Origin: Lysinibacillus_B sp042920265
GTDB lineage: Bacteria; Bacillota; Bacilli; Bacillales_A; Planococcaceae
Length of the DNA: 64,000 bases
Assembly: GCF_042920265.1 (NCBI RefSeq)
Contig: NZ_JBDQZI010000001.1
Coordinates: forward strand, 565,279-629,278
Direction of reading: 5' to 3'
A model generated the notes under the pieces. It did not search any database. It was not told the origin of the DNA and worked only from the letters and a program-made list of their open reading frames with translations. Shown piece by piece: positions 58,803 to 64,000 of this stretch; position 1 is the first letter of the stretch; every line of letters starts with the position of its first letter. The translations under genes and the position numbers were made by a program.

Positions 58803-59134
58803 AAAAGCCGTATACAGAATTCGAAGGCATCATCCCAGATACATATTTTACGAAAGATGAAACGGTTATTATTTCGGGCTTTGAGCAACTCGTGATGGCG
58901 TATCAGACACATGATGAATTGCAAGTAGCAGAAATCATTGTAACAAAGCTCAAAAAGCTGGCGAGTGAAACAAACGTGATTTGTATTTGCAATGATCTTG
59001 GGCGTGGCGTTGTCCCAATCGATAAAGAGGAACGTTTTTTACGGGATGCTTGCGGTCGAGTATATCAAAAGCTGTTTCAAGAGGCACAATCAGTAACGCG
59101 CGTTTGGTACGGGTTGGGAGAACGTTTGAAATAA
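58742..59134 (+). CDS. CobU-like protein with altered P-loop
   Basis: This 130-residue protein opens MHIVIGGAYNGKRKYVYDRV, resembling the start of CobU, but the P-loop reads GGAYNGKRK and lacks the Ser/Thr after the Lys. Residues 82-95 (VICICNDLGRGVVP) match the CobU block VIVSNEVGxGIVP, and the end (RDACGRVYQKLFQEAQSVTR) matches the CobU C-terminus. It lacks the central histidine region. It may be a partial guanylyltransferase or a regulatory homologue. AAGGAG precedes the ATG inside cobC. Confidence 0.75.
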   Translation: MHIVIGGAYNGKRKYVYDRVEKPYTEFEGIIPDTYFTKDETVIISGFEQLVMAYQTHDELQVAEIIVTKLKKLASETNVICICNDLGRGVVPIDKEERFLRDACGRVYQKLFQEAQSVTRVWYGLGERLK

Positions 59135-59265
59135 TACCATTAGTACTTATGTCATTTATTATATGAAATTTTTCAACTATTAATTGTATTGTGACAACGG
59201 AGTTCGATCAGAGAGTCGAGCATGGTATACTTACGCATAATGACATGAATAAAGGAGTTTAATTT

Positions 59266-59970
59266 ATGCACGAAATGGAGCAGTATTTTTATAATGGGCA
59301 AGTGCATCTGAGTTTGCAAGTAGCAAAACAGGTAAAAGAGGATGCACCAGAAGCACAAACAGCAAAGCAACTAATTGCGCTATATGAACGCTACGGTGTG
59401 GCTACGATTCCTTGCTATAGTGAAAAGGGTCAGCAGTCTGTCGAGCGTGCGGATGAGACATACGTAGAAATGGATGAAGTAGCAGAAATTCGTGCGATAC
59501 AGGATGAAGAAGCCTTTGGAAAACGCATTAAACAATTAGAACAAGTTGCAAAAGAGGGCACATCTGCTGAAAAAGCACAATCATTGTTTACGCAAGGTCA
59601 ATTGTTTTTATACGCACACCATTATGATGAGAGTGTACATTGCTTTATGCAAGCTGTTAAGCATCATCCAAATAAGGCGGTCTATTATGGGATTGCCGCG
59701 CAAACGATGAATCGCTTTAGTTACCCGCCATTTGAGGTGTTAGGTTATTTAGAGCGTGCGATTGACTTAGATCCACAAAATGCACGTTGGTATTGGAATA
59801 AGGCACTTGTGTTAACGCAGCTTTACAAAGATCTAAAAAAAGATTTGTTTTTAGAACATGCATTAATGTCGCTTGAACAAGCACAAGAAAATTGCCGCGA
59901 AGAACAAAAATCATTAAAGACGGCGATTGAAAACACATTTGAAAATATGCGTGAATATTTATTTCAATAA
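59266..59970 (+). CDS. TPR-repeat protein
   Basis: This 234-residue soluble acidic protein has TPR-like helices in the C-terminal two thirds (AEKAQSLFTQGQLFLYAHHY, ESVHCFMQAVKHHPNKAVYY, YLERAIDLDPQNARWYWNKA). TPR repeats bind proteins; the partner is unknown. AAAGGAG precedes the ATG. It lies alone between the cobalamin operon and a convergent membrane protein gene. Confidence 0.78.
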   Translation: MHEMEQYFYNGQVHLSLQVAKQVKEDAPEAQTAKQLIALYERYGVATIPCYSEKGQQSVERADETYVEMDEVAEIRAIQDEEAFGKRIKQLEQVAKEGTSAEKAQSLFTQGQLFLYAHHYDESVHCFMQAVKHHPNKAVYYGIAAQTMNRFSYPPFEVLGYLERAIDLDPQNARWYWNKALVLTQLYKDLKKDLFLEHALMSLEQAQENCREEQKSLKTAIENTFENMREYLFQ

Positions 59971-59975
59971 AAACG

Positions 59976-60004
59976 AGGTAAAGTAGTTTTTTCTACTTTA
60001 CCTA
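59976..60004. terminator. Bidirectional terminator
   Basis: AGGTAAAGTAG pairs with CTACTTTACCT around a T6 loop, between convergent genes. The T tract after it is weak on the plus side. Confidence 0.7.
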
Positions 60005-60011
60005 ATCTACT

Positions 60012-60749
60012 TTATACGGGAACTTGTTGTATTTTATTTTTTGATCGAAATGACATAACAAGTATCGCCGTGAGAATGGCAGCGGCGACAGCGTATGACG
60101 TCAAAACGATTCTCATATCACTATTTGCTACACCAATGCCGATAATAGCCCACACGAAAACGAGCGCAAAATATACGTCATTGGATACGTAAAGCCCGAT
60201 GATCGCAAGAAGACCAGCAAATATAATGAGTATGATTGTAATCGTGACTTCATCCAGGGGGAACGTGACGTCGTAATATTTTAATGTAAAACTAATACTA
60301 GCAATTGTTGCGACTGAAACCCAACCTAAGTAAATGGAGAATGGTAACCGTCCACCAAGGCTATTATTATCTTTAGGATAAGATACGTAAATCAAAATGA
60401 GTGTAATTAATAAGAGGATAATGATCACCGTTGAGAGAATAAAACGTTCATAATGAAAAGATATTATCCATCCGATATTTAAAAGACAACTTAAAATAAA
60501 CAGATGTGCCACCTCATCTGAAACCGCTTTGTCTGATTGGCGGTTTATAAATGCGATGAGTAACCAGATAGCGAGTAATAAATAAATCAAGTTCCAGATA
60601 GAAAACACATAGTTGGCAGGTGTGAAAAGAGAGTTTACACTACTTGAAATTTCTTGCGTAGTTTTTCCATTAATGGGCAATGTATTAGACAGTACATTGA
60701 CTGTAATCATTGCTATATAAGCAATGACCATCGAAATCCACTTTACCAT
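60012..60749 (-). CDS. Tryptophan-rich sensory protein-like (TspO/MBR-related) membrane protein
   Basis: This 245-residue protein has about eight hydrophobic helices. The segments NTLPINGKTTQEIS, LFTPANYVFSIWNLIYLLLA and FSIYLGWVSVATIAS follow the pattern of the long TspO/MBR-related proteins of Bacilli (F-x-P-x-x-Y-x-F-x-I-W). Ligand and role are unknown; classic TspO binds porphyrins. AAGGAAGGAG precedes the start. It is monocistronic. Confidence 0.8.
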   Translation of the reverse strand: MVKWISMVIAYIAMITVNVLSNTLPINGKTTQEISSSVNSLFTPANYVFSIWNLIYLLLAIWLLIAFINRQSDKAVSDEVAHLFILSCLLNIGWIISFHYERFILSTVIIILLLITLILIYVSYPKDNNSLGGRLPFSIYLGWVSVATIASISFTLKYYDVTFPLDEVTITIILIIFAGLLAIIGLYVSNDVYFALVFVWAIIGIGVANSDMRIVLTSYAVAAAILTAILVMSFRSKNKIQQVPV

Positions 60750-60910
60750 AATCTTTATGCTCCTTCCTTTAATAAATGGCTTATCTGTCCCTTTAAATAA
60801 GAAAATTTGGCTACCGTGCTCTGAACATCAAGAAAAAATAGATTAACAAGTGCCTAATTCGTCAATGAATGGTACGATAGGAAGTGCAAATGTAACAGTA
60901 AATAAGGGAA

Positions 60911-61483
60911 GTGAAATGGTTGGAAAATAAGGCGCAACAAGAAGCAAATCGCTACATAGAAACTGTCATGGCACAATTAACAAAACAAGCGAATACTGAG
61001 CAATTTGAGCATATTATGAAAGAAAATATTCAAACAAAGAAGGCGTCAGCAAAGGATGAACAAGATTATTTCGATCGTCTTATGCTAAATATTACGTATT
61101 TTGTGGAGAATAAAGCAGCATGGATGTCCATGATGCGTGATACCTTTGGCAAAGGGCTTGTACCACAGACAACCGCCATACAGAGTGAAGCTACGGCTCA
61201 TCAAATGCGTATTCGTCAAGCAATTAGTGAAAAGATGGACGATTATACAAAATTATTTCATAGCCAATATAAAGCATTAAAGGTAACAGAAGAAGCTATT
61301 GTTTATGATTATGCTTATGCATCGGTAGAACATTCGTTACGTTTTGATTTTTTAATATATTTAACACTTCAAAAAGATATAAATAATATATTTTTAGGCG
61401 ACTTCGAGGAAACGCTACGCATAGTTGATGGATATGTTGCATACTATGCCGATCAATGCGTCAATCAAATGGAATTGTTATAA
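60911..61483 (+). CDS. Hypothetical cytoplasmic protein
   Basis: This 190-residue helical, Gln/Glu-rich protein (MKWLENKAQQEANRYIETVM) starts at GTG 60911 behind TAAGGGAAG; a TTG nine bases further is an alternative. It has no membrane segment or motif I can name. It is followed 11 bases later by the alpha/beta hydrolase-like gene and is probably co-transcribed with it. Confidence 0.72.
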   Translation: MKWLENKAQQEANRYIETVMAQLTKQANTEQFEHIMKENIQTKKASAKDEQDYFDRLMLNITYFVENKAAWMSMMRDTFGKGLVPQTTAIQSEATAHQMRIRQAISEKMDDYTKLFHSQYKALKVTEEAIVYDYAYASVEHSLRFDFLIYLTLQKDINNIFLGDFEETLRIVDGYVAYYADQCVNQMELL

Positions 61484-61494
61484 GGGAGAGGATT

Positions 61495-62145
61495 ATGATG
61501 CAATCACCATATACTTTTGTGCATAAAGCACCAGCTGTAACAGATGAAAAAAGACCAGCAATTTTTCTATTACATGGTTTAGGTAGTAATGAACACGATT
61601 TACTACAGCTAGTAGGCGAATTAGAAAGCAGTTGTCATATTTTTAGCTTACAAGGGCCAATCAAGCATACGCCTGGTTATGCATTTTATACGTTTGAAGA
61701 AGAAGGTTTTCCAACACGTGACGTATTTGATAAAGTAATTCAATTTACGCAAGCATTTATTTTTGAAGCGATTCAAGAATTTAATTTAGATGTGGAAAAA
61801 ATTTATGTCGTTGGGTTTAACCAAGGGGCAGTGGTCGCGCAAACATTAGCTTTAATCATGGGCAGTGCGATTCGTGGGACAGTGGCCTTATCAGGGTATA
61901 TACCAGAGTTTGTTGCAGTGGAGTACAATAAATTGTCAATGGATAAATCGAAAATCTTCATTTCACACGGGGAATATGATTATGTATTCCCGTTTACGTG
62001 GGGCGAGGCAAGTGCAACTTTCTTTAAAGATTTTGGGGCCGATGTAACGTTTAAAGCATACCCAGATGGACATGGCGTGACAGCGGAAAATATACAAGAC
62101 CTTGTCGCATTTATCGCAAGTGATTTAACGACTGTATTGAATTAA
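61495..62145 (+). CDS. Alpha/beta hydrolase fold protein lacking the catalytic serine
   Basis: This 216-residue protein resembles the phospholipase/carboxylesterase family: FLLHGLGSNEHDLL (residues 24-37), the nucleophile elbow VVGFNQGAVVAQ, the ISHGEYDYVFP acid region and DGHGVTAEN with the histidine. The elbow serine (GFSQG in the family) is asparagine here (Asn109; AAC, one base from AGC), so hydrolysis by the usual mechanism is not expected. GGGAGAGG precedes the ATG at 61495. Confidence 0.8.
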   Translation: MMQSPYTFVHKAPAVTDEKRPAIFLLHGLGSNEHDLLQLVGELESSCHIFSLQGPIKHTPGYAFYTFEEEGFPTRDVFDKVIQFTQAFIFEAIQEFNLDVEKIYVVGFNQGAVVAQTLALIMGSAIRGTVALSGYIPEFVAVEYNKLSMDKSKIFISHGEYDYVFPFTWGEASATFFKDFGADVTFKAYPDGHGVTAENIQDLVAFIASDLTTVLN

Positions 62146-62190
62146 GTGATAGGTTAAATGAAAAAAATCCATTTATATAGGAAAAAGTGT

Positions 62191-62228
62191 AAAAAGATGA
62201 GCTCATCGTATTGAGCTCATCTTTTTAT
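62191..62228. terminator. Bidirectional terminator
   Basis: AAAAAGATGAGCTCA pairs with TGAGCTCATCTTTTT around a short loop, between the hydrolase-like gene and the convergent 62257 gene. Confidence 0.88.
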
Positions 62229-62256
62229 CGTATCCGCAACCTTCTGATTGTAAGAG

Positions 62257-62664
62257 TTATATATTATATTCGTACATTTTTGTATCTGTAATGATTTTAA
62301 AGTGTAAGCCTTTATTGTGGTCACTCACTTCATGACGAATTTCATCTAAATTAACGAGTTGATTTGATCCGACAAATTGAGACAGTGTCTCAAGGAGTTC
62401 AGTAAAGGCATTTGAAAACATTTGGCGCATATTGTCAAAATCGATATTGCGGAAGCTACCAGCAATATCGTACACTTCAATGGAATTTAGCTGTTTAGCT
62501 GCACCGGCAAAGCGATCATCATAAACTGTATAACTTTCATCTGTAATGACGATCAGATGTAAAATCTCTCCGGTAGCTGTACGTAATTCAATATTCGTTT
62601 TGTGTTTTTTGACATCTGTCACTTCGTGAATACCGTGTGTATGTTTAATAAAAAATAACGACAT
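62257..62664 (-). CDS. Hypothetical protein
   Basis: This 135-residue protein (MSLFFIKHTHGIHEVTDVKK) with alternating strands and a central helix has no signal peptide or recognised domain. GGGGGATCA precedes the ATG. It is probably a single-gene unit; the lipoprotein gene at 62769 is on the same strand 104 bp upstream. Confidence 0.7.
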   Translation of the reverse strand: MSLFFIKHTHGIHEVTDVKKHKTNIELRTATGEILHLIVITDESYTVYDDRFAGAAKQLNSIEVYDIAGSFRNIDFDNMRQMFSNAFTELLETLSQFVGSNQLVNLDEIRHEVSDHNKGLHFKIITDTKMYEYNI

Positions 62665-62768
62665 GTTGTGATCCCCCTAAACAGTTGTTATATTACATTT
62701 TATTTTAAAACAAAATATAGTAAAAGTTAGTAAAGTACCATTTTTTACATATCATTACTACGTCACAC

Positions 62769-63284
62769 CTAATTAGAGGTGATTTTATTCATCGTATAAT
62801 AGTCGTATAAGTAGTGCAAAATGTCTTGTCCGTTTTCCTCTAAAAGGGTTTCTGTCTGCTTGACAAGTGTTACTTTCGTTTTCTCTTCATGAATCATATT
62901 TTCTTCGACCATCAGTTCAATTGTTACTTCCCCATGAACAGCTAATTCATTGTCGATTTTCTGATCAATGCCGTATGCATCAAATAAGCTAGGTTGCCAA
63001 GTACCAGTAATCAGTAATACATTTTCCTGTTGGCTTGGCTCATAATGCCACTGCACATCACGTAGAATGGATTTAAATAGGTCGTTGATTGTAAATGTTT
63101 GATCGTTATATGTGACTTCAATTGCTCGAATGGAATGCACGTCTTGTGAGATAGCAGTTGCCGCTTGATCGGCTGCTGAATTAATACCAGATGCAGCATC
63201 TTTAATTTGTACAAGAGTATCTGAACACCCTACTAAACAAAGTGTAAGCATACTTGTTGATAATATCGTATATAATTTTCGCAT
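62769..63284 (-). CDS. Hypothetical lipoprotein
   Basis: This 171-residue protein has a lipoprotein signal (MRKLYTILSTSMLTLCLVGC, Cys20) and a beta-rich domain (IRAIEVTYNDQTFTINDLFK, VLLITGTWQPSLFDAYGI). GGAGGAATTACC precedes the start at 63284; an upstream in-frame ATG at 63314 has no ribosome-binding site. Exposed on the outer face of the membrane; the family is not recognised. Confidence 0.78.
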   Translation of the reverse strand: MRKLYTILSTSMLTLCLVGCSDTLVQIKDAASGINSAADQAATAISQDVHSIRAIEVTYNDQTFTINDLFKSILRDVQWHYEPSQQENVLLITGTWQPSLFDAYGIDQKIDNELAVHGEVTIELMVEENMIHEEKTKVTLVKQTETLLEENGQDILHYLYDYYTMNKITSN

Positions 63285-63503
63285 GGTAATTCCTCCGTAT
63301 TTTATACATCTCATCTTGTACTCATCTTACTAAATCTTTTGCCCTGATAAACACTAACTTTCCAAGTTTATGTGAATATTTTTTAACATCTTTATGCGCT
63401 GTTGGTGAATAAATGGAAATCCGAATATGTCGGTAGTGAACATAAAAATAGGGTGTAGGTAGATTAGGGTGGAAATAACTCATAGGAGGGATTTAGTACG
63501 ATT

Positions 63504-63635
63504 ATGCGTATTGATGATGAAATTCTCGACAAATTAGGTGTTTATTTTGTCTATCATGATATATATGGGCGTTACGGCATTACATTTGAAAGCTTTGTAA
63601 CGCGTTGGAGTAAAGGAATATTGGATCTTTATTAG
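63504..63635 (+). CDS. Possible small protein (43 aa)
   Basis: A 43-codon frame reads MRIDDEILDKLGVYFVYHDI and ends RWSKGILDLY. GGAGGG lies upstream but 13 bases away. The composition is protein-like (balanced, aromatic). The last codons resemble a sequence that recurs after the dispersed repeat at 63730-63748. Confidence 0.4.
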   Translation: MRIDDEILDKLGVYFVYHDIYGRYGITFESFVTRWSKGILDLY

Positions 63636-63642
63636 GTGTAAA

Positions 63643-63723
63643 AGGGGTCGTCTGAAAAGACATTTTGAGACGGAACCTTTGCGACGAGGATGGTGGCATT
63701 TTGATGTGACCACCGCAGGAGCA
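63643..63723 (+). repeat. Dispersed repeat, long copy
   Basis: GGGTCGTCTGAAAAGACATT, TGAGACGGAACC, TTTGCGACGAGGATGGTGGC and GACCACCGCAGGAGCA in order. The first half recurs at 16751..16780 and the second half in the glyS spacer (32319..32360). Confidence 0.75.
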
Positions 63724-63758
63724 ATATTTCTTAATGGATCATTATTAAGAAGTAAGAA

Positions 63759-63788
63759 GTGTCCAGAAAGTTTTTACTTTCTGGACAC
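63759..63788. terminator. Hairpin identical in core to the nfo terminator
   Basis: GTGTCCAGAAAG pairs with CTTTCTGGACAC around TTTTTA. There is no T tract after it on the plus strand. Confidence 0.55.
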
Positions 63789-63843
63789 CCCCATTCTTAC
63801 CTTCAGTCAATAGCTTTTAAGAAAATAATTATGTGTTGAAAAG

Positions 63844-63887
63844 ATTTTTTTTGGAGGGTGGGGGTACCCCCACCCTCCAAAAAAAAT
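63844..63887. repeat. 44-bp perfect palindrome
   Basis: An A, eight T, GGAGGGTGGGGGT and the exact complement in mirror order, with a GGTACC centre. As RNA in either direction it is a G+C stem followed by eight U residues, the form of a perfect bidirectional terminator. Confidence 0.85.
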
Positions 63888-63948
63888 TACGCACGCCAAA
63901 TAGACCTCACGATTTTTATTTTTTTCGAAAGGTCAATGTGCTATAGTT

Positions 63949-63969
63949 AAATTACTTTGATTACGATTT
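63949..63969. promoter_or_regulatory. Candidate Zur box at window edge
   Basis: AAATTACTTTGATTACGATTT has a perfect right half (ATTACGATTT) of the Bacillus Zur operator and a degenerate left half. A TATAGT element lies just upstream at 63942..63947. Any regulated gene would begin beyond the window. Confidence 0.4.
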
Positions 63970-64000
63970 CTGAGCTGGTAGTGCGGACTCATAATCGTAC

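Noticed and set aside
63643..63723. Full insertion sequence or transposon
   Set aside because: No transposase frame and no terminal inverted repeats of IS type; the element is a short dispersed repeat.

Overview
The window is chromosomal DNA of a low-GC, endospore-forming Firmicute. Gene order from mtaB to cshB-nfo follows the Bacillus yqe-yqf region, with the sporulation genes yqfC and yqfD. The organism is most likely in the Solibacillus/Lysinibacillus group of the Planococcaceae. That placement is an inference from protein similarity, the T-box-controlled single-chain glycyl-tRNA synthetase and the dispersed repeats; nothing in the sequence names the species.

Region 1 (1 to about 15.3 kb) is the right-hand part of a siphovirus-type prophage whose left end is outside the window. 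It holds the tail genes (tape measure C-terminus, Dit, knob-domain fibre, Gp37-like spike), one cargo gene, a holin/M15 endolysin pair, and a lysogenic-conversion block (secreted hydrophobic protein plus small membrane protein, RpoA-CTD-like protein, Ltp-repeat membrane protein, Cro/CI repressor). After these comes a plasmid-like module: small genes separated by a structured intergenic repeat, a winged-helix protein, an FtsK/SpoIIIE ATPase, a replication-relaxation protein and a frameshifted membrane protein. The prophage ends just upstream of mtaB.

Region 2 (15.4-46 kb) is core genome. It carries mtaB, deoC, rpsU, the NfeD/FloA membrane-domain operon, yqfC-yqfD-phoH-pgpH-ybeY-dgkA-cdd-era-recO, glyS with its T-box, ccpN-ppsR, dnaG-sigA, cccA, trmK-yqfO, an amino-acid ABC transporter and ispH. 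Region 3 (46-64 kb) holds yqfQ, cshB, nfo, a class C penicillin-binding protein, glnR-glnA with a GlnR box, a zinc uptake operon (znuC-znuB-zur) with a Zur box, a cobalamin nucleotide-loop operon (cobU-cobS-cobC-cobU-like) and several hypothetical or lipoprotein genes.

The most unusual observations are four. (1) The 3' coding tails of phoH (three extra copies) and glyS (one extra copy), including the stop codons, are repeated downstream, and in each case a member of one dispersed repeat family ending in GCAGGAGCA sits just before the extra tail. A third, weak instance lies near the right end. (2) A roughly 56-bp hairpin element occupies three consecutive prophage gene junctions, with compensatory base-pair changes. 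(3) A prophage cargo gene has its ribosome-binding site occluded only on read-through transcripts. (4) The yqfC ribosome-binding site is embedded in the 3' arm of an intrinsic terminator. All function calls rest on reading translated motifs and gene order; no database search was run.
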